Positions 22,021-35,439 are shown, numbered from the stretch's first letter. The stretch is 64,000 nucleotides of DNA from Epiperipatus broadwayi (GCA_028023455.1 JAQFVV010006474.1:763501-827500), one strand, 5' to 3'. Notes: generated by a model not told the origin, from the sequence alone. Program-made: numbers and translations.

Positions 22021-25000
22021 GTAACTTAAACTTTATATCAAAAGATCAAAATATTATAAAATAGAGCACAACCTGATTGTAATTTAAATATTATGAAATT
22101 AGATATATTTTTAACAAGTAGTAGCCAAATATTATTCATTATCACTGAATAATAATGTAAAACATATTAAGGAGACTATTGTAACATAAATAAACTAGAT
22201 GAAAAGATATTATATTATAAAATAGAGTACAACCTGATTGTAACTTAAATTTTGTGGAGAAAAAAATTAAAATATGCAAAGAATTACAATATTACCACTT
22301 GCTGAGTATGCTATGAATCAAAAGGCTTTGTAGCTGAATAATATAAGATCAAAATGCTTACCTCAAACATATTAAGGAGATTCATAAGTGGTAACTATAA
22401 TAGTCATTGAAATTTATTAATGATTAAAGTATTAATTATCAATCAAAATATCGTTGGCTCAATTCATCAATCCCTTCCTAAGATTTTTAAATATATCATA
22501 ATATCAATAATTAGAAACAATAATGCTTGGAGACTAGTCATTTCATTTATCTGGTATCTGGCCTATTTCAAGCCCTAGTTAGGCAGCTATTGTATCATCA
22601 ATAAACAAGTAGAATCTAAGAACAAACTATTATAACTCAGGAAATAACATCAAGAGGGTGAGTACACTGGTAACTCAATAAAACATTTCAATAAATCCAA
22701 CAGTAGATTTTACCCACTTTCATCTCTTGGTTTGATGTCCAGTGCATCTTTAAGTAAATAACAAGTGAATATGGTCTAGCAGGGCACCACTAGATTATAT
22801 GAACCTAGACACAGTTATATCTTATAACCTTTTCACATGTACCGGGTTTGAATCCTCTTTTGTTACTTTATTTCTAACAAAAATGGAGGATTTTACTTTT
22901 AGACCCATATCACTGTATGCACTAACATTTAAGTAAACATAAAACATCCTTAAGCTAAAGTGGAGTATATAAAATTCATCAGACAGAAATCATCTCCTAG
23001 ATCTTAACATAATAAATGTGTTTCAATATCTTTATAAGTTTTACTAGCTCATATTATACTATTAATTTAGGATGGAAATTCACTCATCCTTGCATGATGT
23101 AGATGATGGAATGGTGGTTATTATAATTATTCACGAATGTCAACTAAATACCATGAAATCACTTATTTATCTATAGCCTTTAAACATTTATCTAGCTCAT
23201 TAATTAAAATGTGATGATGATGATGATGAAGATAATGATAACAATAATGACAATGGTTTCAACCACAGCTTTAGGACTAAGCCTAATCATAAAACTTAAT
23301 TTTTAAAAATTCATAACTATTTGTTAATCTTAGTATATCTAATTATATCTTAAATAATTAATATTCAACCATTGATGATGAATGATCACAACTAATAAAG
23401 AATACCTTAATGAAAACATATGCCTCGCTTAATAAAACAAATTAACATTTATTAGTGCATTACTAACATATACAAACAATTTAAAGATAAAACTAAGAAT
23501 TTATATGACTAATAATAATAATAATTGATTATATGGCAATCATAAGATTAATTTTAAGTTCTTCCCCCTTTCCCGTCAAAGATATAATGTATATAAAATT
23601 GGATACCAAATTTGCTAAGATTTTCAATTCACAAGAAAATATTTCATATAAAAAAAAATAAACACTCTTTTGGCACACATACTTTGGATCTTTATACATC
23701 TAAACTTAATATATAAAGTAGAATGATGAAGTAGAAAAAGTGTTAGTTGAATCAAAAAAAAAAAAATTTCCAGAAACAAGTTTTTAAATTACTTCTCCCC
23801 CCTTTTCTGTTGAAGCTACTCCTAAAATCGTTATTCCTTAACTCCAAGTAAAATAATCCAATATTGCTACTGCTATATATGTCTATTATTCTCACATTCA
23901 CCCACCACTATATATGTGTAACAAGTTAATATATTACTGTGTATGTGTGTGTTTACCCCCTTATAACTAAACATTATTTAAAAACAAAATAATAAGACAA
24001 AAAAATATTTTACATATTAAAGACATTTCATAACTTTAGATTCATATACAATAATACTCTTTAGAAAATAAACTTCAATAATAAGCAGGATATAATAGTT
24101 TAAGCATACATAAAATTATTATTCAAGGTTATAGCTATCATTATTGAAGAAAATTTTGGTTTCAATCGATTATGGTTGTTTTAAAGTTCTAAAAAAAAAT
24201 ATAAAACTTCCTCTCTAAAATGTTATGAATAGTCTTTGATATCATAAAAAAAAAAGATAACGAAAGTTCATATTACCAGTCCCAAGAGTTCAAACTTAAT
24301 TTGTGAATGTCTATACTTTGGCAGCAAACAATTTCCATGGTTCACTGGAACTGTCTCTTTTCTTCCTGTTGAGCATCATTCTCCTAATAAATGGAGTATA
24401 TCAGTTGTTCTCTCATTTGCAATTTTTAATGGGTTTAAATTCAGTCATTGGAATAATTGTACTAGATAATTTAATACTTATCAGTAGATTAATCATTTTC
24501 CTTCAGCTTTCAAATGCAGGTGAATGTTTTCTTTACTAAAATATCGCATTTCTTTCAATCAGTCATCAGATGTAGAATATTTTAATTTCAGACAAGACAT
24601 TTTTTTCTTTCCTATATGATATGCGGCTCCAAGGTGGCCTGGAAAAAAGCCCAAGATGAGATCTATATATTTTTTAACCTGCCATTCTGTGTTCAATCTT
24701 CAACAAAAAAAACTTTATATTAAAAAAAAAAATTTTAAATTGATATCTGGTAGAATCAAAATGCTTGTCCTTCCTTAGTTTCAATATTTTAAAATCTCTT
24801 TTTCTGATTTTTCCCAGACTGGTTTTTATACTTTATTTTTCAGTTAGAGTGATCAGTAACAAACAATATAAGAAACTTGCACTTACATGATTTTTGGAAA
24901 GCCTAATTTGTTTTTCAAGTAAAATTATCTTCAATGTTTCCCTTCTCCCTCTGCTGGTGAAAATAGCACTCCTATAATATTCCATTTCTTCTCTTTGATC

Positions 25001-25680
25001 TATCTGATGGGAAGATTTTAAGCTGTCAGAGCTTTATCAAAACAAAAGGTATTTACAACAACCAAAACTCTGAGTAAGGAAAAAAATAGTTTAACAGAAT
25101 TTCTTTCTTTTTCAATATGTAGATTTATGTATGTAATACACACACACACTTATTCAAATCATTTACAAAATTGGCCCATTAAACCAATCTGACTGTTTTT
25201 TTTAGAAATCATGACTTTAATACCTAAAATTAAATTCTTACAATTTTTAAACCCCAAATTACAACAATTTAAAAAAATAGAAATAGAATAAAATATTAGA
25301 ATCTAGTAAATGTAGGTTAGTTTTGAAAAAAGTTAAAATGACAATTATAAACTGCCCGTGAAATAGCCTACACACACACACTGCCCATATACGTGTTATA
25401 ACTTTTTTTTTAATGAAAAAAAATAAATATTGAATAATTAAATGTGTGTACTACTCTTTTTGAGTTTTTATCAACACATAAACAAATAAAGAACATCACT
25501 GTTGCCCCCACTCTCTTTCTGTCTTAAGTTTTTTGGAGCTTGATCCTGTAGGGTTTAAACTTGGGTGCCCTACAGCTTCCTTTACCATATAAAAATGTGA
25601 TGATGATTTTTGTTCCACATTTTCTTTCATGCACATTACTACAAATTTAGCTAATGACTAAATTGTAATGGCACAATATA
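22021..25680. other. AT-rich DNA, no gene seen
   Basis: Contains a short diverged direct repeat (TTATAAAATAGAG(C/T)ACAACC near 22056 and 22215, and CATATTAAGGAGA near 22163 and 22369). The 78-codon frame at 24303-24539 is Leu/Ile-rich and resembles no known family. A B-box-like GGGTTTGAATCC near 22845 stands alone. Confidence 0.5.
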
Positions 25681-25691
25681 TATATATATAT

Positions 25692-27862
25692 TGTAACGAA
25701 CACAGACGTTCGTTACATTGTTTTTTTTATATTTATTAAACATGAAAGTAAATCAAAAAGTTCGCATTTAAAAATTTTCTTTAAGAATTAAAAATTGAAA
25801 TTAAATATCATCTTAAACTCGTATATATTAAATCGCACAGATAAAAAAAATTATTAAAATAAAACTGTATTAAAAATAGAAAAGGTATTTTAAAACAAAA
25901 ACTTAAAAAGATTTAGAGATAAAAATATATCTTTGATTTGGAAAACAGGTTAATTAATCAGAAATGGAAATGATTGTTAATTAGTTAAATGTAAACCAGC
26001 CTTGGGCATTTAAATGTAAAAACATCGGTCAGAGAGGAAAACAATAGAAACTTTTAGCAAATGAAATAAGTCCATTGGGAAATCGGACCTCAACGAAAAG
26101 GATCATCGCATCGATGACGTAATGTAAATGCAATCCTTCAAATGAATATAAAAGGACATGGTTGAAAATTATTAAGGGGTTATTATGATTATTACGAGGT
26201 GACAGATAGATGTTAGTGCGGAGGTGCGGGAGAAGAGATTGAAGGACGCACGTTCAATCCCTTCAGTTGTTATAAAATGGAAAAATGAAACATCGCTTTT
26301 CTTATATTCAGAGGACCACAGGATCATTGGGAAATTTAACGCTGGATTTCAAACGGCAAGCAATTGTAAAAGATGAACATTTCTAAAACCGTAAGAACTT
26401 TCTAAGATATAACGAACAATATTAATTTGAAAACACTAAGAACTTTAAATTTTAAACTTTCCTAGTATTTAATTGTTACAAATAGAATCCTATCTGACCA
26501 AACTAAATTCTTTATTAATAGTGTTATTTGATGTATTTTTTATTTATTTGTTTAAAATCATTTCCATTTATTTAATTTTGTTCTTTAAGTTTATTTATAA
26601 TTTCTGTTTTCCGTTAAGTTAAATTATATAAATGTTAAACTTAAGTTGGGCGTGAATGGCTGTATAGATTTGTAAAGTTATATTAGGGGAGGGTAATCTT
26701 AGATTATTTGTTTCGTGGTTAAATTGGGTCAATGGATTGGATATATTGGTGTGATTAGTAGATGTAATATTGATTCGCTACGGGCAGAATCACTTCATAC
26801 GCCGCACACTTCCGTTTGCCTATGGAAGGAATTATAAGTCGGATACCGCAGTTCCTTTCTATGGAGTTTTTTGTTTTATTGCTCTTCTTTGCAGATAGAT
26901 GTAATATTCCTATCTCATAAGAGGCAATTTCTTCTTTTAACCTTTTGTGCTGCCGTATTTTATTACATTGAATACATCGATATATCAGATGAATTGATGC
27001 CAGTTTGACTACGAATTTTAGCCTAAGGTTAAATAGGGATAGAATGTTTATTTTCAAAAGCAAATTTATGTGGTCTATTCATACTCGATCCTAAATAAAA
27101 ATGCAGTAAATTTAAGTTGTTTATAGACGCTTGCATGGATTGGTTATCGGTTAAGTATGTTATGGGTTTTCATATTTGATCAAAATATATAGACATTCGA
27201 TAAATAATGATAGCTTACAGTGAGTATCTAAAATGTATTTATTCGGATGTCTTTTAAGTTATTGGTGACAATGCAAGTATCTTATGGTGAATACTATTGG
27301 GTTACGTATAAATTTCCCTCCGCAATTGTCAGTAATCAATAATTTTGTATTTTGATCGTTTATGTTTACTTTGAAATGTTTTTGACCGTGAAATCTATGT
27401 AACCGGTCTATATTCAACATGATAAACAAGCTTTCATAAATTTATCTGTGCGAACTTAATTAAAATGTAAAATTAGAATATAATAGTAATTAAATGTAAA
27501 TTAAAGTCAAAGTTAAAAATAATGTTAAATGTTAAAATGTAAACTAATACTAAAATAATTTTAAATCTTATATGTATGTGCATAAATAAATGTTTGTGTG
27601 TTGATTACTGGCAGTGGCTTATTTTATTTATTTTTTTTTTAATATTGAAATATAATTAGATACCATATGATATTATTAAATCTCTGCTACTCCCTGAGCT
27701 AGTGACATGGGCTGGCGACCGGAACCAAAATATTTAAAAAAAAAAAATTTTTTTTTTTTTGACTTACGTATCTGCCTACTTTATAAATTTTTCTAGGTTC
27801 AAATGCCTAGATGGCGCCCTGTAGTGCAGTTGACGTTAAGTCGTATTTTCCGGATCGTTACA
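25692..27862. mobile_element. 2.17-kb element with TGTAACGA/TCGTTACA ends (LTR-like or TIR element)
   Basis: Both ends lie in (AT)n: TGTAACGA at 25692-25699 and its inverted copy TCGTTACA at 27855-27862. The left end itself folds as TGTAACGAAC-ACAGAC-GTTCGTTACA. Interior composition is less AT-rich than the flanks. A possible promoter, ATATAAAAGG, sits near 26147 after ATGACGTAATG. The only sizeable frame, 27063-26755 minus (102 codons, with CIQC and CAAYEV), is unrecognised. It could be a long solo LTR (TG...CA ends) or a non-autonomous DNA transposon; I cannot decide. Confidence 0.5.
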
Positions 27863-27884
27863 ATATATATATATATGAATGCTG

Positions 27885-28870
27885 ATATAAATTCTGATCA
27901 TAATAAGGTTAAATCTACATTAAAGTTAACTTTTAAAATGTTGAAAAAGGAAAAAGATATGTAAGTTAAAATGAGGATAAATTGAATGGACAAAAAAGGG
28001 TGGGTTTCATATGTGAATGAGTAATAAAGAGGATAGACAAACACAAAAAATACATGACAGATTCTGATAAATATTGGTGTAGGATTAAAGAAGAAATATA
28101 AAACCAGCAAAAATTGCAAGAGCAATTATTTGATTATGGAATGCTAATCATTTGAATGGTAAAAAATATGTTGAAATAAATGAAAGTACAAAAAGATGGA
28201 AGAATATTAATAGTGAAGAAGAGCAAAGAACAAATAGAAAAATTAATAAAGAAGAACAGATATAGAGAGATGGAAATGATTCAACAAGAAAATAGATATG
28301 ATCTATTATTTTACACAATTAAAAATGTTATTGGGAAAAAGAAATGGTTAAGGTGTGAAATAGTTGATAAGAGTGAAAAGAGATGAATTAACTGGATCAT
28401 ATATAAAAAAAATGGAATGAATGAATATCTTCAGTATCAGTTTAGACAAGAAAATGATGTAATTTAGATTATGAAATTGACAGTGAAGAAGATGTTAAAG
28501 TAGATGAATATGATATAGACATATTGGTAGAAGTAATTAAGTCAATTTAAAAAAATGAAAAATAGTCAAGTTGCAAGAGGTAGAAGAAACTGTTATGAAG
28601 GAAATTGTTAAAATGTGTAATTTGATATATAATAATGGAGTTTCGTTTAAAGATTTATTGATTACAATAATGATTTCAATTATTAAAAGGAAGGAAGCTG
28701 TTAAATGTCAAAAATAAGATAATTTTGTTATCTCATATTTCAAAAATATTGATTTTAATTCAAGGGATTTATAGAACTGAAGAAGAACAGTTTGGCTTTC
28801 AGAAATGGAAAAATGCAGTGATAATATTAAAATATTTTTTCCAGTATTTGTATTGTATTAAAAATTGCTT
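27885..28870 (+). pseudogene. RTE/BovB-like LINE ORF2 fragment (second RTE group), decayed
   Basis: Starts at NADINSDHNKV (end of the endonuclease, SDHN motif), continues with a Lys/Glu-rich linker (open frame 28180-28386, ending GKKKWLRCEIV), then an SEEDVKVDEYDID-like block, LLQEVEETVMKEIVKMC-like and YNNGVSFKDLLIT-like sequence, and ISHISKIL plus EEEQFGFQKWKNA, which correspond to the TISLISHISKIL and EEQFGFRKGKGTRDA motifs at the start of the RT palm. Several shifts and stops; RT after that point is lost. Confidence 0.75.
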
Positions 28871-29400
28871 TTGCATTTAAAGGGAATGTAAGCAATTTAT
28901 TCCAATGCTTTTAATGATATGATTTGATTGATTCCAGTTATTCATGATGCACCATCTTTAAAAAGCACTGCACTAAGTTTAATAAATATTAGTATGAAGC
29001 AATACGATCAACCCAAACTAGAGGCACATTAGACAGTCACATAGGCTGCAAAAACTTAGTGGCCACTGGTGAGAGAAATTATTTCAGTTGCCCCAGGTTA
29101 GAGGGTCGCTTCACGGCCAATGCTATGAGACATGAAAAAAAAAATAATAAAAAAATTAAAAAATAGTGAAAATAAATCTTTGTTTATCAATGACCCAAAA
29201 ATATTACTTGTATTACAATCAATTGCACCTGAACATGAAATAACAAATAGTCTAAATATAGAAAATAAGGTTGCTGAATTAGCTATAAAAAAAACTAGCA
29301 AAGTTAAAATTTAAATAAGAAAAGTTTGTTTCATTTTGCTTATTGTTTCTTTATGTTTTAATTTGTGTATATTACTTTTATTTATAATATATAGGATATA
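28871..29400. other. Unassigned stretch with a small open frame
   Basis: A less AT-rich patch at about 28945-29110 precedes a 60-codon frame (29132-29314; NDPKILLVLQSIAPEHEITN). I do not recognise the product. It may be a remnant of another mobile element. Confidence 0.35.
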
Positions 29401-29404
29401 TGAG

Positions 29405-29795
29405 CACAAACATTCACATGACCCACCACTCTCTACTCTATCTCATAACACTGATAACAGATAAATAATCATCAATAAAGGTAGTTCATGCTAAACCAGT
29501 AATCACCAGTTGGTCCAGATTATCATCTCTACACATATATGCAATAAGTGCTCAGATATATATTAAGATAGCCAATCTTCCTACTTTAGTGGACATGCTT
29601 CAATCCACTCCACACTCCAACTCTTCAACCATCCATCCAATTGAAAATCTGATGATGGAACGAAAGGCCAGCCTGAGGTTGAGATTCTCATCACACCCAT
29701 GTTGACCTAAAGTCAGTCTGACCCCTTATGTACTGGACATAATCCATTTAATACGTATATGAGAAAAGGGCAGACATCTCTACTATGTAGTAACT
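29405..29795 (-). mobile_element. Hammerhead family F2 element, decayed
   Basis: F2 order on the minus strand: GGGGTCAGACTGACTTTAGG near 29725, GGTCAACATGGGT, CATCAGATTTTCAATTGG, AACTCTTC complement, 'ctatcttaata' block, ribozyme segment at 29488-29530. CTGATGA has become CTGGTGA and stem II is damaged. Confidence 0.7.
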
Positions 29796-31100
29796 GATAT
29801 ACAGGCTTATAAAAATCTGAAGATATTTCATTTTATTTTCTATGGAGGCACTAAGATTGCAATCTTCCAAGGGTGCCAAAAACTCTTGAGTCAGCCCTGC
29901 AAAAGCAATAATTTTGTTATAGTATGCTTAAAAACGTCCATAGATTTTGGCATTTTAAATAAACATCAATTTAAAAAATCATTACTAAACTCTGGATATA
30001 AAATATAAGTAATAAATCGAAGGTCTATTTCTTATAAAAATAACGTAACTTTTAATAAATACCATTAAAAAAGGATCAATGAAATTAAACTCTTATTATA
30101 TTGTGGCTAATAATGCATCTCTGAGTACTTTTAACTTCTTTCAAATTAATGATGCTTTTTATCACATGATATGATAAAAATTTCTTAAGTGATTGGTGAA
30201 ACCATCCGTCCATATTCTAAAAATAGATAAAAACATTAAAAACAACTCAAGATTTAAAATCAATTTTATTAAAATTAAAACCTTTCTTAGAGACTTTTTT
30301 TCTTTTTGCAGGAAAGTCAGAAATTAGTTTTATTTGAAAAATAATATTCTACTTTTAAGAATTGAAAACCCATAAATAGTTTAATGTAGGAAATTTTTAA
30401 TAGTATTTCTGTTAGTAACAATTAAGTCAATTTATTTATTTCTAAATGTAAATATTTGTTTTTTCAAATTAGAATTTATTGATCAATTAGAAATACAATA
30501 TGAAAACAATATATTTTTATGGTTATTAAGCGTTGTTATCTATGGTTTGTCTTGTATATAAACCTCCAGCAATACCTGGTTGAGCTCATAAGTGAGAGTT
30601 CTTGGTCTTTTGGGGGGTGGAATATTCAGGTTTTAGGCAACTGATAAATTGCCCAGGTATCGTTAAATATTCCCATAGCTACTATTCAATCTTTTATCTT
30701 AATTTTCTCTATGATCTAACAAAATGTAGAGATTAAATCACAATTATTATTCTTGAAGATTAATTGACATCATAGTAACCAGATGGTGATTTTCATCTCA
30801 GATAGACAGAGTATATGTGGAGGTGAGAAGGTAATCTAGTCTTTGATCATGGACACCCTATCCAGGGAATTTAGGCCTCATGCATTAATGCCTTTAATAA
30901 ACAACTGCATTGTGATCAAACATGGCCAAAGCAAAAGCAAATGTATAATTAGTCATTCTGATAGCAAGTGAAATTCCATAGTTGGCCTGCAAGATCAATG
31001 TCTAGATTATCATTATTGATTTGATTGGATTGATATTGTATTACTGGAGTGCCTGTTGTGGTTGATAGGCTGTTATTCAAATAAGAAAACTTCTTTGGAT
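29796..31100. other. AT-rich DNA, then possible 3' flank of the ORF1-like pseudogene
   Basis: No gene recognised to about 30780. From 31100 down to about 30960 the minus strand still has readable protein-like sequence (LSTTTGTPVIQYQSNQINND), which may be the decayed C-terminal end of the adjoining ORF1-like pseudogene. Confidence 0.4.
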
Positions 31101-31132
31101 GGACTTGATTGTCAGGGGATCAATAATCACTT

Positions 31133-32130
31133 TCATCTGTTGATGGTAAAGTATTTTTCCGTTTTTTTTTTATTTCTTGGTTTTGTTAGATTTGGATTTA
31201 AAGTGGTAGGTTTAGTTTGATCATGACTACTATCCAAAGATGATGAATTATTGTCATTGCATTGAAGACTACTTGAGTCTATTGTTTTCCTCTTTATGGC
31301 TTTGATTTCATGGAAGATTGAATGATTATTTGCTTTTTTTGGCTTATGGTTTGTTTGTGTTGTTTCTATTTCACTGGTTTTTTTGCCATCAGAGGGCCCA
31401 CCATCCCAAGTATGGTTTCCCCCTGTCATTTCTATTTGTTCATCATTTTTGAAAATTTATTCCTCCTGAGTGTGGGAGGAGGCTCATCTTTGACAAGTTC
31501 AACTCCTTTTTATAAGTTGCATTTGTGATTTTTGTCTTGATGTTTTGGCCCTTTTCGCAAATACGTGTTTGACATTGTTTAATGAGGTGGATTCTGTCCA
31601 CACAGAGAAAGCACTGAGATGGAATGCCATGGAATGATAAGTAAATATGATATTCTTTCACTGCAAGGACTGAAGGAATATCAAATGGTGATATATTTTT
31701 GTGAAGGGTTAATATAAAAGAAGCATTGTTAGATACGATTTCTATTTCTGGTTGTTTTTCTTATAAAAATTTGAAATTTTCTACCTTCTCAAATTGATCT
31801 AGTAAACTTTGCAGATTTTGTTGTGAGAATTGAATATGACAATTCCTTGCCAATCCAATAAGCTTAGGTTGCTTGCTCATATCAATGGTAAAGAGTAATT
31901 TTCCATTTATAGTACGGTGGTTGTTTCTAAAAGCTTGTCTTTGAATTGATTCACAAATTCAACACTGAAATAGCATTTGTTTGGGTAATGCAGAATTCTG
32001 TTGATTACGTTACTAAGGTTCTGTTCTTTAATCATAGCAAAAAATTCATCTACTCGAAAAGTAGAGTTGACATTTGTGGTAGTTAAAATCAGTGAGAACT
32101 CATGGAAATGAAAAAAGGATTTATGGAGAT
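31133..32130 (-). pseudogene. LINE ORF1-like (gag-like) pseudogene with CCHC zinc knuckle
   Basis: From right to left the minus strand reads TTTNVNSTFRVDEFFAMIKE, then YPNKCYFSVEFVNQFKDKLL, a frameshift, IDMSKQPKLIGLARNCHIQF and DQFEKVENFKFL, then after a stop near 31761 EIEIVSNASFILTLHK and YHIYLSFHGIPSQCFLC. The knuckle is CFLCVDRIHLIKQC (CX2CX4HX4C), as in nucleic-acid-binding ORF1 proteins of several non-LTR clades. A Ser/Asn/Thr/Lys-rich tail (GGNHTWDGGPSDG to 31133) follows after another stop. Its role would be RNA binding and RNP formation. No ORF2 follows, so the parent element is unknown. Confidence 0.7.
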
Positions 32131-32464
32131 TGTGTGGTAATATATCATTGAATTGTTCACTAATGCTTTATATTGTAGTATTATAAAATATGCTTTGCAT
32201 TCAGCAATAGAATAAGATCTGTAATGGAAGAAAAGATTTAGTAAAAATAGAAAGTTATTAGGAGGCTTTGAGTAGTATTTTTAACTGTTTAGGTTTTGTA
32301 ATAAATAAATTTCTTTACCCAGTTGTAAAAAATTTACTTATTTAAAACTCATAAGAGGCAAAATGTTTTAAATTAAAGTTAAAATTATAAAAATTATCAA
32401 TATGGTATTTTTAATATTTCAAAATACTTGAATGTTCTGTGTGACAGTTTTTTTATTATTATGT

Positions 32465-32605
32465 TTTTCCACCAAACATCACATGGTCCCAAGTTAGAAA
32501 ATAGTCTGGGGATATTAGATGAATAGGTACCAGATAGGGATTTCATGCACAATCCTTCCTGCATCCATAGATTACTCTGGTTTGCACTGAAAATGGCAAT
32601 TTTGT
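32465..32605 (+). mobile_element. F1 fragment with damaged hammerhead
   Basis: GTTAGAAAATAGTCTGGGGA, then TATTAGATGAATAGGTACCA and GATAGGGATTTCATGCAC, matching 17380-17440 of the reference copy. The CTGACGA half is missing and GAAAC is GAAAA, so it is inactive. The F1 end CCATAGATTACTCTGG is present. Confidence 0.7.
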
Positions 32606-33107
32606 AATGAATGGTCAGATTGCGACAACGTATAGATTGATTGATGTGATTTATCACTTAGATGTATCAGTCTGGGTTTTGGGCAATTCTTATAATTCAA
32701 AATGCCATGAGCACCTACTAAATTAGCACCAAGTTTTCCCTGAGAGGTATAATTTTATGTTTTGATTTTTAAAAAAAATGAATTATTTTTTCTTGGGTGA
32801 TTCTGTGTAAAACTGCCCATATGAAAAGCAGGGTTCGGCTAGGTAAAACTTGGGCTAATTAAACAATTAATATTTTTAAAATCAACTTTTTAAATAGAAA
32901 ATGTTTTGATGTTCCACTTGAATTATTATAAAAACATTTTTATCAACTTAAATTGAGTACTGATTATAAAATGATATCCACTGTTAAAGTGGATCACTTA
33001 ATTAAGATACACTTTGGCATGATTTGTATTTAGCAATATAGAAACCTGTATCAACTCATAAAAGTTAAAACCTGCTACTCTTCTCTTTATATTTATTTCA
33101 GAGAGCA

Positions 33108-33261
33108 TATTTAGAGTTGATATTTCAGAGAGAATGCCTAAAAGTGAGGAAAAAACTTTTATAAAATGGAATACAAATTTTGACTATTTAGAGTTGATAT
33201 TTCAGAGAGAATGCCTAAAAGTGAGGAAAAAACTTTTATAAAATGGAATACAAATTTTGAG
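33108..33261. repeat. 77-bp exact tandem duplication
   Basis: TATTTAGAGTTGATATTTCA starts at 33108 and 33185, and the two units look identical to their last base, so the event is recent. Confidence 0.9.
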
Positions 33262-33449
33262 GCAATATCAAGTTAGAATTAACAAAATTCAGCAAATATT
33301 TTGACTATAATATAGTTTTGTAAATAGATCAGGGACATGGTGCAATTGGAATAATAATATGGGTGTAAGATTTAAAACAGAATGGAAAGTGTGTATTGGT
33401 AAAATAAGATTAACACAGTATCAACAAATGTTAATTTAAAAAAATTAAA

Positions 33450-33652
33450 AGAAGTAGAAGAAAATGAAGAAGAAAATGAAAAAGTAGAAGAAAATAAAGA
33501 TGTGGAAGAAAATGAAGAAATAGAAGAAAATGAAGAAGTAGAAGAAAATAGAAGAAAATGAAGTAGAAGAAAATGAAAAAGTAGAAGAAAATAAAGAAAT
33601 AGAAGAAAATGAAGAAGTAGAAAAAAATGAAGAAGTAGAAGTACAACTGCAA
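33450..33652. repeat. Purine-rich 15-bp minisatellite
   Basis: Diverged units of GTAGAAGAAAATGAA over about 200 bp. On the plus strand one frame reads Glu/Val/Asn repeats (VEENE), which could mimic an acidic low-complexity protein, but it is short, shifts frame after 33550 and has no flanking exon. Confidence 0.85.
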
Positions 33653-33659
33653 TGAGAAT

Positions 33660-35090
33660 TATTTAGTAAAGCAATCAAAGGTTTTAAACAAGTTTACCAA
33701 GAGTGCCACAATGATACTTCATGCTACCATAAAATAAGGTGATGAGTAATGCCACAATACTTTTCATGACAGAAATTTAAAATTAAACCATCAAAAGATT
33801 CAAATTGATATATTCTGACTTGACATAAAAAATGACAAATATCTCTGCCTTGCAAAGATAGCTTTAGTCATATTGTTGCAATTTTCTTTTAATTATTGAT
33901 GCAAATTAAGCTTTTCTAAATTAAGTTATTAAAATTAACAAAAGACAGAGTCAAAAAAATTAGTTGACAAAAAAAAAAAATATTGCCTTATGTAACTCAA
34001 GGATCACATTAAATGTATTATGTACATATAATTTTATTATAAAAGAGAATCAATTTTGTGATTTTTTAATACAAAATATTGTTCTTACAACCATATTTTG
34101 GGGGAGGGGATAGTAAGTAGTCTGCTTTCCCTAGTGCAGATAATAGTCTGTTACTACCCATGAATATGTGATAAAATGAGCTCTTTTCCCTAAATCCATT
34201 GATAGATGGCGCTAGAATCAATATCTAAGTAGTTTTATCACTAAAGAATTATGTTAATATGAATTTCTATGCAGAACAAAAATTATATGTAATAAATAAA
34301 TAAAAACTTTACTATGGTACTATTGTACATTATTCTTATTATTTGTCAGCTTTTAGGGAGAATTATTTATATTATTTAAACTACCAAATATATATTTTTT
34401 AATATTCTACATTTTTAAATATTTTATAGATATTTAATATCATTATATAAAAAAAGTAATTGAGAGTTTTTGACTACATTCACTTTAAATTTACATGTAC
34501 TTGGTGACAGGGTAGAATTTGATAGTTAAGTAGCTTTCAGATTGAGAGAAAATACTTCGCTTAATTTTCAATTAAGAAAAGTGAAAAAAAAAAGGGATAT
34601 TTGAAATAAAATATTCATAAGATAAAAACTAACAATAAGAAACTTAGCTATTCTTAACATTTCCTTTGATTGACAACTCAGTTATAATAAGTTATTGAAA
34701 AAAGAGAAAACTTTTAAATTTTAATATGTGCCAGAATCATTCACTAATAATATACTGAAATAAGCCCTGAGTATGATTTGTTTGATCCAGAATCACAATA
34801 TTGTCTGTAGACAATTTTGATGATGATTATATTATACTGATAAATGCAAGTGTTTGCATCCTCAAAAAAAACCCACATTATCAGTTATCATAAATACCAA
34901 AATAGTACCATAAAATTAATTACTAATGACACAAAGGTGAAATATTCCCTGATACTATTACTTGACCTTAGCTTATATATTGCGGCTATAGAAACGTAAG
35001 TTTCTATCAACAGCATACTACTTACTGAAGGAAGTAATAATATATGTCAGATACTAGTATTTATTAAATCTCTACTCTGCTTGTCCTAAC
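33660..35090. other. AT-rich DNA, no gene seen
   Basis: No shared repeat and no recognisable coding sequence. Confidence 0.55.
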
Positions 35091-35094
35091 TGAT

Positions 35095-35305
35095 ATCCTC
35101 AGACTAGTTTCAAGCTTATGCTGGAAAAAGGGTAGTTTATATCCTAATGGTCTGGGGCAGTGGTCCAAGATCCAAAGATCCTCAAATGATGACAGTTATA
35201 AGCTTGAAACTTGTCTGGAGTATTGGATAGGACAGGGCAGGATAGGGATTTAATGAGCACTATCATGCTGCATTTATTGTTACTAACTAGAAATTACCAT
35301 AAGTG
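35095..35305. mobile_element. Inverted pair of F1 elements with hammerhead remnants
   Basis: Minus strand 35111-35097 holds GAAACTAGTCTGAGG (the 3' half of a core), and plus strand 35179-35222 holds CCTCAAATGATGACAGTT, AAGCTTGAAACTTGTCTGG. In the plus copy GAAAC, the TT loop and GTC are intact and stem II (AGTT/AGCT) is paired, but the conserved C of CTGATGA is lost. F1 downstream sequence (GATAGGGATTTAATG) follows. Confidence 0.65.
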
Positions 35306-35439
35306 GCATAGTGATTATAGAAAATTATGCACATAAAAATAAATATATCAATGTTTCAAAATGTTATATCAAGATAGTGGGTTAAAAGATCATTCAAACG
35401 ATAATAATTAGAGATCACTTTGTACTATACTTTTACCAT

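Noticed and set aside
22835-22860. Isolated B-box-like GGGTTTGAATCC
   Set aside because: No A box or tRNA fold upstream.
24303-24539. 78-codon hydrophobic open frame that could be a membrane protein
   Set aside because: Leu/Ile/Phe richness is expected from AT-rich DNA, there is no conserved motif and no support from neighbours.
29132-29314. 60-codon frame as a possible small gene
   Set aside because: It has a readable protein-like composition but no recognisable family or promoter; left as unassigned sequence.
29652-29690. CTGATGATGGAACGAAAGG followed by CAGCCTGAGG on the plus strand, resembling a hammerhead core
   Set aside because: No stem II can form between CTGATGA and GAAA, and sister F2 copies lack the GAAAG and CCTGAGG parts here; it is a chance change within an F2 element.
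30530-30660. AAGCGTTGTTATCTATGG resembling the SINE head at 6671
   Set aside because: Similarity stops after about 15 bases and there is no B box.
33431-33678. Phe/Ile-rich minus-strand frames and a Glu-rich plus-strand frame over the 15-bp minisatellite
   Set aside because: They are pure products of the repeat; no exon context.
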